Position numbers and translations under genes: made by a program
Assembly: GCA_019410445.1 (NCBI GenBank)
Contig: DXSO01000112.1
Coordinates: 1 to 5,776 of the forward strand
DNA length: 5,776 bases
Reading direction: 5' to 3'
DNA from: Sutterella sp.
GTDB lineage: Bacteria > Pseudomonadota > Gammaproteobacteria > Burkholderiales > Burkholderiaceae_F
Notes under the pieces: model-generated
Told to the model about the DNA's origin: nothing
Database searches by the model: none
What the model saw: only the letters and a program-made list of their open reading frames with translations
Shown: in pieces, positions 1-5,776 of the stretch
How the letters are laid out: every line of letters starts with the position of its first letter
How positions within the stretch are numbered: position 1 is the stretch's first letter

Positions 1-1
1 G

Positions 2-2206
2 TCAGATCCTGAGACGTTTAAGGAATACTCACTTGCAGTAGATTTGTCGGATGCAGCGGACTCGGTGGGCATCTATCTGAACCAAGGGGCAGACTTGTCT
101 TTAGGACAAGCTGCCCAAATCAAAGCGCACACGGCGATTCGAGGCACGGGAACGCTTTATTTGTCAGCGTATCCGCTTGAAGGAGTTCAGTCTGAGGGCG
201 TTTATGAAATGATCGGCGGCCTTGAGATGAAGCAGGGAACAATTCAAAATGATTTCGGTTCGCGAGTTCATTATGTCGGTATGGGAGATTTGGGAACGTA
301 CCGAGCTTTCGGAGGGACTCTTGAGATCGGAACGACAAAAAGTGAATGCGCGGAAAGTTTTGTGCGTATTGGATCTTTGGAATTGGCCGATGGAGCCAAC
401 GTTGTTGTTTCTGGAGACAGAACGAGTGATAACGGGCTGATTGCGGATAATCGAGTGCTGCTTGTTAAGAACCTGACAAAGGTTGAGTCTGCTTGGGACT
501 TGAATCCGTCGGACACAAGGCTGAATGCAATCAGCTCAATCAGTCTTAACGGAGAAGCAGTTCTTGTATTGGGTACGGCTTTGGCCGATGGTGATGATGT
601 TGCGAGTCTTCGAAAAGGACTCTATGAAGTTGTCAATACGTCGAAGATTGTTACGGGGTCGCTTTCGAAAGCAACATTGATCACAAGCAATGCTCCTCGG
701 CTTGAAGAGGGATTTTCAATTGTCGTGGGTGAGCAGGTTTCAACTGAAAAGAAGATTCAAAACGGCATTCACATTGGCAATGACGGTCGTTGGATTGTTT
801 ACTTTGACGATCAGGGTAAGAACACTGCCAATCAGATAACAACAAGTTTGAATGATGTTGTTGGACTGACTCAGTCAACAGTCACGGCAGAGAAGGATGC
901 GGAACTGATTCTGTTTAATTGGAACGGACAATCGTTTAGCATCGGCGATTTTTCAGCTGAAAATGTCCATGCCTTCGGAGGTGTCCGTGTTGTGATTAAG
1001 GACGGCATTGCCACTCGATTATGGTGCAAGGATTTTGACGGGTTGAGGGCATCGTCCGTCGTGGGCTACGTGGAAACTTCCAATAAGGCAGAAGCATTCA
1101 AGGCGCTTCCGGGCTATCGATTTATTAGCGATACTTTTGATGAGCAGATCGTTGGTCGTGATGCTTATGCCAATGTCATCGACGGAGCGGTGTTTCTGCC
1201 GCTTACTTCAGGCATAGCTGCAGCCGGAGAGCGTGTGTTTGCCGATATGCTCGAAACGGTGATGACACACGATTTGTCGCTTTTTGAAGGGAAAAGTCAT
1301 TGGTGGGTGGACGGCGGGTCCGCGAAAAAGAAGGCCGGGGACATTTTTTCAGGTGGCAGCGGCACGTTCGGCTTTGAGGCGGATGTCATAACCGGTACTT
1401 TGGGGTATGACTTTACGGTGGGGGAACGTTGGACTGCAACGGCCGCAGTTTCGTTTGCCGGCATTGATACTCAAAGCAAAGGTGCAATCGAAAACACCAC
1501 AGGGGATATGTCCATGGCAGGCGTTTTGTTGTCGGCTGCCCGAGATTTTGATGACTATACCCTGCGTTTGGCAGTGGCATACTCGAGAGCGTCAGGGGAT
1601 GTTGAACAGAGAGCAGTTGCACACCGACTGGAGACGGATGCCGATGTTGAGTTTTTGTCTGCAGCGGCTAGGTTTACATCCCACATGACTACGGCATCCA
1701 TGCATTTGAGCCCCTATGTGCAGATTGCGATCAACGGAGCGCGTTTCCACGATGGCGTAATCACAGACAGCACAACGGACGGATCGGTTTCGGGTGAGGC
1801 ATTTAAGACTTCATTTAATAATCGTCTTTGGGCCACGCTTGAAGCAGGAAGCGATATGTCTTGTCTTTTGGAGGTTGGACAATACAAACTCAAGCCGTCT
1901 TTGGGGATTTTGCTTCGCTCTGGTTTTGGGCAGACGGAGTGGAAAATTCGCAGCGCTCTTTTTGATGGTGCCGGAAGCACTGAAACGGCTTATGACTCAG
2001 CGCAGCATTTCGCTGCCCGAGTGCGCGCCACGCTTGAACTGGCCAGTTCTGGTTTTCATGAGGTTAGTCCCGGGGTGTTTACTCGTCATCGGCAGGCGCG
2101 AATCGAGCCGTATGCGTGGCAGTTGTTTCTGCGCGGTGAATATGAAACGGCTTCGAACAAAGAAAGGGGCAGCGCGCTGTCTCTTGAGTTCAAGCAACTC
2201 TTTTAA
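2..2206 (+). CDS. Autotransporter (type Va) protein, 3' part: passenger end plus complete C-terminal beta-barrel; 5' end outside window
   Basis: The reading frame is open from base 2, so the start codon lies upstream; a TTG at 44 is only an internal codon. 734 residues are visible. Up to about 1200 the product is rich in G, N, T, S and V with short beta-strand patterns such as GGTLEIG, as expected of a beta-helical passenger exposed on the cell surface. A helix-like stretch at about 1200-1290 (GERVFADMLETVMTHDLSLF) would be the linker that sits in the barrel pore. From about 1286 to the end (about 305 residues) there are alternating amphipathic strands, beginning SHWWVDGG and including GFEADVITGTLGYDF, matching the autotransporter beta-domain (PF03797 type). 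The protein ends LEFKQLF, with the terminal aromatic residue that the BAM complex recognises. No protease triad or adhesin motif is evident in the visible passenger, so its function is unknown. Three cysteines (347, 1025, 1862) are present, which is somewhat unusual for this class. The barrel call is firm; the passenger role is open. Confidence 0.9.
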   Translation, partial: SDPETFKEYSLAVDLSDAADSVGIYLNQGADLSLGQAAQIKAHTAIRGTGTLYLSAYPLEGVQSEGVYEMIGGLEMKQGTIQNDFGSRVHYVGMGDLGTYRAFGGTLEIGTTKSECAESFVRIGSLELADGANVVVSGDRTSDNGLIADNRVLLVKNLTKVESAWDLNPSDTRLNAISSISLNGEAVLVLGTALADGDDVASLRKGLYEVVNTSKIVTGSLSKATLITSNAPRLEEGFSIVVGEQVSTEKKIQNGIHIGNDGRWIVYFDDQGKNTANQITTSLNDVVGLTQSTVTAEKDAELILFNWNGQSFSIGDFSAENVHAFGGVRVVIKDGIATRLWCKDFDGLRASSVVGYVETSNKAEAFKALPGYRFISDTFDEQIVGRDAYANVIDGAVFLPLTSGIAAAGERVFADMLETVMTHDLSLFEGKSHWWVDGGSAKKKAGDIFSGGSGTFGFEADVITGTLGYDFTVGERWTATAAVSFAGIDTQSKGAIENTTGDMSMAGVLLSAARDFDDYTLRLAVAYSRASGDVEQRAVAHRLETDADVEFLSAAARFTSHMTTASMHLSPYVQIAINGARFHDGVITDSTTDGSVSGEAFKTSFNNRLWATLEAGSDMSCLLEVGQYKLKPSLGILLRSGFGQTEWKIRSALFDGAGSTETAYDSAQHFAARVRATLELASSGFHEVSPGVFTRHRQARIEPYAWQLFLRGEYETASNKERGSALSLEFKQLF

Positions 2207-2229
2207 ATGAGTTGAAAAAGGATGAATGA

Positions 2230-2267
2230 GCCGTCTTCGGAGAGAAAAGCATCTTTCCGGAGACGGT
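2230..2267 (+). terminator. Stem-loop after the autotransporter gene, possible terminator or 3'-end structure
   Basis: A 15-bp stem (2230-2244 with 2253-2267) closes an 8-base loop, 23 bases after the autotransporter stop. All 15 positions pair in the + strand RNA, three of them as G-U wobbles (2230/2267, 2237/2260, 2242/2255). On the minus strand those would be C/A mismatches, so the structure favours + strand transcripts. There is no immediate U-tract; the nearest is ATTTCTTTC from about 2280. It is therefore an imperfect intrinsic terminator, or an mRNA-stabilising or Rho-associated 3' hairpin. Confidence 0.5.
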
Positions 2268-2333
2268 CGACATGGTCGCATTTCTTTCGTGTTATCAGCA
2301 TGTTTGAGGCTGTTTCTATTGTTTTCAGTAATG

Positions 2334-2360
2334 TTGAGAAAAGACAGCGGGAGCTACAAT
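2334..2360 (+). promoter_or_regulatory. Candidate sigma70-type promoter for relA
   Basis: TTGAGA (2334-2339) and TACAAT (2355-2360) match the -35 and -10 consensus 5/6 each, but the 15-base spacer is shorter than the optimal 17. Transcription would start near 2367, giving a leader of about 95 bases. A second candidate is TTGAGG (2304-2309) with AGTAAT (2327-2332), spacer 17, but its -10 is weaker (4/6). The position after the hairpin at 2230-2267 and before relA fits independent expression of relA. Confidence 0.4.
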
Positions 2361-2370
2361 AAGCGATCCG

Positions 2371-2391
2371 AGGGTAGATATTTCCTATCCT
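2371..2391 (+). promoter_or_regulatory. Hairpin 1 in the relA leader
   Basis: AGGGTAG (2371-2377) pairs with CTATCCT (2385-2391) over 7 bp with one G-U wobble and a 7-base loop. It would lie at the very 5' end of the transcript from the candidate promoter at 2334-2360, where a hairpin could affect mRNA stability. This is a predicted pairing only, and a short stem of this kind can occur by chance. Confidence 0.3.
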
Positions 2392-2417
2392 GTGAAAAGA
2401 AAAAGGACAGTCCCTCC

Positions 2418-2434
2418 GCAGGCCGTAGGTCTGC
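2418..2434 (+). promoter_or_regulatory. Hairpin 2 in the relA leader
   Basis: GCAGGCC (2418-2424) pairs with GGTCTGC (2428-2434) over 7 bp with one G-U wobble and a 3-base GTA loop. It is GC-rich and ends 27 bases before the relA start, leaving the purine-rich ribosome-binding region single-stranded. No U-tract follows, so it is not a terminator by itself. It does not match any riboswitch class I recognise. Confidence 0.3.
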
Positions 2435-2452
2435 CCTGAAGTAAGAAGAGAA

Positions 2453-2457
2453 GAGAG
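2453..2457 (+). promoter_or_regulatory. Weak ribosome binding site of relA
   Basis: GAGAG lies 4 bases before the ATG at 2462, inside an almost pure purine run from about 2442 to 2461 (AAGAAGAGAAGAGAGAAAAA). There is no full AGGAGG. The purine run supports 2462 as the start, but it offers several overlapping weak Shine-Dalgarno registers instead of one strong one. Confidence 0.45.
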
Positions 2458-2461
2458 AAAA

Positions 2462-4612
2462 ATGCAGCACAAAGAAGACATCGAGGTCAAGGGGCCTGCA
2501 ATAGAAGCGGGAACGACTCCGGTGGACTGGAAATTGGCCCGCAGTTTGGTTGAACCCCTTTATCTGGATCAGAAGCTTTATACAGGGGAGTCACGCTTGG
2601 CCCATGCCGACGGCATGGCTGAAATTTTGAGAGGTGTTCGCAACGACAATGAATTGATCATTGCGGCCTATCTGTTTTCCGTGACCGACTGCATTCATGA
2701 TGCGGATCGTTGGATTGAGAAAACGTTCGGCAAGAATGTTTTGCAGCTTGTTCGCGACCTTGAGCAGCTCATGCATGTCAGTCAGCGAGCTCGATCAGAC
2801 AATCGTGAAAGCGGTGCCGTGTATCAGTCGGAAGCTCTTCGAAGGATGTTGTTGGCAATGTGTCACGACCTTCGAGTCGTGGTGCTGCGTCTGGCCAGTC
2901 GCTTGCAGACACTTCGTTGGTTTGCAAAGTCGCATGCTCCGGGAGCTGATGAATACGGCAAAGAGACACTGGCCTTGTATTCTCCTCTGGCCAATCGGTT
3001 GGGTATTTGGCAGATGAAGTGGGAGCTGGAGGATTTGTCTCTGCGCTTTACTGAGCCAAAAATCTACAGCGAAATTTCCAAGGAGCTCGATGAGACGCGT
3101 GAACAGCGTCTGGCTTTCATGCGAGGGTGCGTAGAGCGTATTCAGATGCTCATGAAAGCCAGCGGCATCGAGGCTGAAGTCAGCGGCAGACCGAAGCACA
3201 TCTATTCGATCTACAAGAAGATGGTTCGCAAGCATCTTCGCTTTGATCAGTTGTTTGACATTCGTGCGGTTCGAATCATTGTCGATTCGGTGGAACACTG
3301 CTACGAAGTGCTCTCCATTGTGCACGAAAACTTTACGGTCCTTTCCAAGGAATACGACGACTATATTGCCAATCCCAAACCCAACGGATATCAGTCGTTG
3401 CATACGGTTGTTACCGATCCAAACGGGCGTCCGGTGGAAATTCAGATTCGCACGCGCGCAATGCATGAATTTGCAGAGCTGGGTGTGGCTGCGCATTGGC
3501 GTTATAAGGAAACGGGTAATTCCAACAAGGATAAAGGAGCGGAAGCGGAAGAGCAGCGGGTAGCTTGGCTCAGACAGCTGCTTGACTGGAAAAGTGATGT
3601 TGCACCGCCGGCTGAACCCGGGTTGGAAGATGACCACGTTTATGCGCTGACTCCTCAGGGTCGTGTTGTGGAACTTCAAAAAGGAGCCACTCCGATCGAC
3701 TTTGCTTATCAGGTACATACGGAACTTGGGCATCGTTGCCGTGGTGCGCGTGTTGATGGGCAGATGGTGCCTTTGAATACGGCACTGAAGACCGGGCAGA
3801 CTGTTGAGATCATTGCAGGCAAGAGCGGGGGGCCGTCGAGAGACTGGCTCAATCCCGAGCTTGGCTTTGCAGTGAGCGCTCGTACTCGTACCAAGGTGCG
3901 GCAATGGTTTAATGCGTTAAAACTTGCCGAGCAGACTCAGGCGGGTCGAGAACGACTTGACAAAGAATTGGCTCGTTTGGGTAAGACGGCTGTAAAGCTG
4001 GAAGAATTGGCAAAGCGCCTGGGGTATGACTCGGTTGATGACCTGTGCGTGGCTTTTGCCAAAGAAGAATTCAGTTTGAAGGCGCTTGAGCAGGCTGTTC
4101 AGCCGCAAGTTGAAGAACAGGAACAGCAGCCTGAGGTATTGGTGCGCAGCTCGCAAGCGCAAAAACTTCACAAGTCCAATGTGCTTGTTGTTGGCATAGA
4201 CAGCCTTATGACGCAGTTGGCCAAATGCTGCCATCCGGCTCCGCCTGACGAAATCATTGGGTTTGTGACGAGAGGACGCGGAGTGACGATTCACCGCATT
4301 GACTGTCCCAACGTCAAGAGTCTGCTTGCCAACGACTTGGAGCGCATGATTGAGGTGAGTTGGGGTAATCAGGCAGAGGCTGTTTACCCGGTTGACATCT
4401 ATATCGTGGCTCGTGATCGTCAAGGGCTGTTGAAAGATGTCAGTGAGGTGTTCATGCGCGAAAAACAAAACATCACTGGACTCAATACGCTCAATGTCAA
4501 AGGTGATGCGCATATGCGCATATCCATTGAAATTCGTTCTTCTGAAGATTTACGTCGTTCAATGGCTCAGCTCAGAGAGATCAAGGGCGTGATGAGCGTT
4601 CGCAGAGCTTAG
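2462..4612 (+). CDS. relA: RelA, ribosome-dependent (p)ppGpp synthetase (GTP/GDP pyrophosphokinase), hydrolase-dead
   Basis: Transfers pyrophosphate from ATP to the 3'-OH of GTP or GDP to make (p)ppGpp when uncharged tRNA enters the ribosomal A site. At 716 residues it is close to E. coli RelA (744). Domains in order: a hydrolase-like domain, about 40-190, with the catalytic HD pair lost (LFSVTDC at 71-77 where active enzymes have an HDxxED motif) and the later metal-binding Asp replaced by S146. A synthetase domain, about 225-350, follows with GRPKH at 242-246, D266 in LFDIRAVR, EYDD at 297-300 (EXDD class, typical of RelA and not of bifunctional SpoT/Rel, which has RXKD), NGYQS at 308-312 and catalytic E326 in VEIQIRT. 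A TGS domain spans about 392-452, with H419 in FAYQVH at the position of the tRNA CCA-contacting His of E. coli. A helical domain runs to about 545, then an acidic/Gln linker (547-559). The zinc-finger domain has C589, C590, H611 and C615, and a C-terminal ACT domain spans about 642-716. All domains look intact. A separate SpoT hydrolase elsewhere in the genome is expected. The start is the first in-frame ATG after a purine-rich site. Confidence 0.96.
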   Translation: MQHKEDIEVKGPAIEAGTTPVDWKLARSLVEPLYLDQKLYTGESRLAHADGMAEILRGVRNDNELIIAAYLFSVTDCIHDADRWIEKTFGKNVLQLVRDLEQLMHVSQRARSDNRESGAVYQSEALRRMLLAMCHDLRVVVLRLASRLQTLRWFAKSHAPGADEYGKETLALYSPLANRLGIWQMKWELEDLSLRFTEPKIYSEISKELDETREQRLAFMRGCVERIQMLMKASGIEAEVSGRPKHIYSIYKKMVRKHLRFDQLFDIRAVRIIVDSVEHCYEVLSIVHENFTVLSKEYDDYIANPKPNGYQSLHTVVTDPNGRPVEIQIRTRAMHEFAELGVAAHWRYKETGNSNKDKGAEAEEQRVAWLRQLLDWKSDVAPPAEPGLEDDHVYALTPQGRVVELQKGATPIDFAYQVHTELGHRCRGARVDGQMVPLNTALKTGQTVEIIAGKSGGPSRDWLNPELGFAVSARTRTKVRQWFNALKLAEQTQAGRERLDKELARLGKTAVKLEELAKRLGYDSVDDLCVAFAKEEFSLKALEQAVQPQVEEQEQQPEVLVRSSQAQKLHKSNVLVVGIDSLMTQLAKCCHPAPPDEIIGFVTRGRGVTIHRIDCPNVKSLLANDLERMIEVSWGNQAEAVYPVDIYIVARDRQGLLKDVSEVFMREKQNITGLNTLNVKGDAHMRISIEIRSSEDLRRSMAQLREIKGVMSVRRA

Positions 4613-4625
4613 TTTGTCTAAGGAG

Positions 4626-4658
4626 GCCGTCGCAGGAAACTGCGGCGGCTTTTCTTTT
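4626..4658 (+). terminator. Intrinsic terminator of relA
   Basis: A 10-bp GC-rich stem (4626-4635 with 4640-4649, one G-U wobble at 4630/4645) closes a GAAA tetraloop and is followed at once by TTTTCTTTT. It begins 13 bases after the relA stop codon. This is a textbook Rho-independent terminator, and it separates relA from the downstream lyase gene. Confidence 0.9.
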
Positions 4659-4670
4659 CAAAGATCCAGG

Positions 4671-4699
4671 TTGATAATTCCAGCTCTCAATGATTTTGT
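4671..4699 (+). promoter_or_regulatory. Weak candidate promoter of the threonine aldolase-like gene
   Basis: TTGATA (4671-4676, 5/6 to the -35 consensus) is followed after 17 bases by TTTTGT (4694-4699, only 3/6 to the -10 consensus) with an extended -10 TGA just before it. A start near 4706 would leave a leader of about 23 bases to the ATG at 4729. Some promoter is needed here because relA ends in a strong terminator, but this particular assignment is weak. Confidence 0.28.
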
Positions 4700-4705
4700 T
4701 GAGAG
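4684..4705. repeat. Perfect 7-bp inverted repeat, possible operator
   Basis: CTCTCAA (4684-4690) and TTGAGAG (4699-4705) are exact reverse complements separated by 8 bases, a geometry (about 15 bases centre to centre) compatible with a dimeric regulator. The repeat overlaps the candidate -10 region and ends 23 bases before the preferred start at 4729. As RNA it could also form a 7-bp hairpin. It has no U-tract and so is not a terminator. No regulator gene is visible in the window. Confidence 0.4.
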
Positions 4706-4728
4706 AACACTCAGTTACAGAAAACAAT

Positions 4729-5763
4729 ATGCTTCATTTTGACACTGATTACATGCGTGGCGCACATCCGGAGGTAATGCGTCGACTGGTTGAAACAAAC
4801 CTTATTCAGACTCCGGGATATGGAAGCGATGAATTCACCGCAAGAGCAACTCAGAAAGTTCTCCAAGCCTGTGGTTTGACAGAGGGCAAAGTGCTTTTTT
4901 TGGCGGGTGGAACTCAGACGAATGCGACGGTAATCGACAGTATCGTTGAGCGAGAGCAAGGTGTTTTGGCTGTGGAAACTGCCCACATCAACGTTCATGA
5001 GGCCGGTGCAGTCGAAGCCCATGGTCACAAGGTGCTCACGCTGCCTTCGCACAATGGAAAAATGGATGCTGACGAGCTGCAGCGCTGGTTGGATGACTTT
5101 TATCGGGACGACACTCATGAACATATGGTTGCTCCGGGAGCCGTCTACATCACTCATCCGACGGAAGTAGGCACTCTCTATACACTCAGTGAACTGGAAG
5201 CAATTCATGCAGTTTGCCGCAAATCAGGCATCAAGCTTTATCTTGACGGAGCTCGTTTGGGTTACGGGCTTTCTGCCGAAGGGACGGATGTGACGCTGAC
5301 TGATATTGCCAGACTGTGTGATGTCTTTTACATCGGCGGCACCAAGGTCGGAGCACTTTTTGGTGAAGCTGTTGTTGTATGCAATCCGACGTTGTTCAGA
5401 AATGCACTCACGCTGATTAAAAGGCATGGAGCTTTGTTGGCCAAGGGACGTCTGATCAGTCTTCAGTTCGAGACGCTTTTTACAGATGATTTGTATTTGA
5501 GGCTTGCACGCAGTGCAGTACAGCGTGCTATGCAGCTCAAAAAAGCTGTTCTTGAGGCGGGTTTTGAGTTGTTTATGGATTCGCCGACAAATCAGCAGTT
5601 CTTTGTATTGCCCAATACGGTGATTGACCGACTGTCGGGTTCTGTGACGTTCGAGCTCTGGGGGCCCAGAGGGGAAACTCAAACGCCGGTGCGCTTTGTG
5701 ACGGATTGGGCTACATCGGAGCACGACATCAAGACCTTTGCTCAGATCTTGAAACAAAAATGA
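4729..5763 (+). CDS. PLP-dependent threonine aldolase / beta-eliminating lyase family protein
   Basis: Likely a cytoplasmic fold-type I PLP enzyme that cleaves L-threonine, allo-threonine or a related beta-hydroxy amino acid to glycine and an aldehyde; the exact substrate cannot be read from sequence. From the ATG at 4729 it has 344 residues, normal for the family. Visible motifs: MLHFDTDYMRGAHPEV at 1-16, the usual N-terminus of this subfamily; GGTQTNAT at 60-67, phosphate-binding loop; H87/H90 in TAHINVHEAGA, near the PLP-stacking His; D173 in YLDGARLGYG, the Asp that contacts the pyridine nitrogen; K206 in YIGGTKVGALFGEA, the expected Schiff-base lysine; and R322 in VRFVTDWATS, the likely carboxylate-binding Arg. 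An in-frame ATG at 4690 would add 13 residues (MILLREHSVTENN) that do not look like the family and would start inside the inverted repeat at 4684-4705. Neither start has a good Shine-Dalgarno sequence. The GGTK form of the lysine motif is that of the subfamily often named low-specificity threonine aldolase, so a simple ltaE label would be premature. Confidence 0.88.
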   Translation: MLHFDTDYMRGAHPEVMRRLVETNLIQTPGYGSDEFTARATQKVLQACGLTEGKVLFLAGGTQTNATVIDSIVEREQGVLAVETAHINVHEAGAVEAHGHKVLTLPSHNGKMDADELQRWLDDFYRDDTHEHMVAPGAVYITHPTEVGTLYTLSELEAIHAVCRKSGIKLYLDGARLGYGLSAEGTDVTLTDIARLCDVFYIGGTKVGALFGEAVVVCNPTLFRNALTLIKRHGALLAKGRLISLQFETLFTDDLYLRLARSAVQRAMQLKKAVLEAGFELFMDSPTNQQFFVLPNTVIDRLSGSVTFELWGPRGETQTPVRFVTDWATSEHDIKTFAQILKQK

Positions 5764-5776
5764 GCAGATCATGATC

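Noticed and set aside
2403..2434. Possible minus-strand terminator: GC-rich hairpin followed on that strand by a run of T's opposite the AGAAAAAGG tract
   Set aside because: The T-run is about ten bases away from the stem and no minus-strand gene ends here.
2226..2444. Possible 72-codon gene (ATG at 2226) and an overlapping 46-codon frame (ATG at 2222) between the autotransporter and relA
   Set aside because: An AAAAAGG tract precedes both starts but the spacing is too short (0-4 bases), the frames run through the stem-loop at 2230-2267 and the candidate relA promoter, and neither product resembles a known family. The stretch ISFVLSACLRLFLLFSVML in the 72-codon frame is hydrophobic, but that alone is not enough.
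2795..3904. Long open frame of about 370 codons on the minus strand inside relA
   Set aside because: It lies wholly antisense to a clearly conserved gene, has no recognisable domain, and its product has the shadow-frame look (rich in H, R, S, L). Codon bias of relA explains it.
4619..4626. Perfect Shine-Dalgarno-like TAAGGAGG right after the relA stop
   Set aside because: No ATG, GTG or TTG follows at a usable distance; the sequence runs straight into the stem of the relA terminator. It is most likely fortuitous.
4690..4728. Upstream start of the lyase gene at ATG 4690
   Set aside because: The 13 extra residues do not fit the family's N-terminus (MLHFDTDY at 4729), there is no ribosome binding site, and the ATG falls in the inverted repeat and candidate promoter.
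5767..5776. Palindrome GATCATGATC at the right edge
   Set aside because: A 10-base palindrome with two GATC sites just after a stop codon, cut off by the window end; too short and without context to call an operator, methylation cluster or next gene start.

Overview
The window holds three same-strand genes of an ordinary Gram-negative chromosome. In order they are the 3' part of an autotransporter gene running in from the left edge (2-2206), a complete relA-type (p)ppGpp synthetase gene (2462-4612), and a complete PLP-dependent gene of the threonine aldolase / beta-eliminating lyase type (4729-5763). The autotransporter shows an outer membrane. RelA of the EXDD class with a dead hydrolase domain is typical of Beta- and Gammaproteobacteria. 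Together with the moderate GC content and the passenger/barrel style, my best guess is a gut betaproteobacterium near Sutterella/Parasutterella (Burkholderiales). That placement is inference and was not tested by any search.

Layout: 2-2206 encodes the end of a beta-helix-like passenger and a complete C-terminal beta-barrel ending in phenylalanine. The 255-base gap 2207-2461 starts with a 15-bp stem-loop (2230-2267), probably the 3' end of the autotransporter transcript. A candidate sigma70-type promoter for relA follows (2334-2360), then a leader of roughly 95 bases with two small predicted hairpins and a purine-rich ribosome-binding region. After relA there is a clean intrinsic terminator (4626-4658), so the third gene should have its own promoter. 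A weak candidate (4671-4699) overlaps a perfect 7-bp inverted repeat (4684-4705), and this gene most likely starts at 4729 rather than at the in-frame ATG at 4690.

The three genes do not look like one operon: each is separated by a hairpin or terminator and has no evident shared pathway. RelA makes the stringent-response alarmone on starved ribosomes. The lyase acts on a beta-hydroxy or related amino acid in the cytoplasm, and the autotransporter is a surface protein. I see no mobile element, tRNA, rRNA, CRISPR array or defence system, and I did not find a convincing new system. The points most worth a second look are the structured relA leader and the inverted repeat before the lyase gene.
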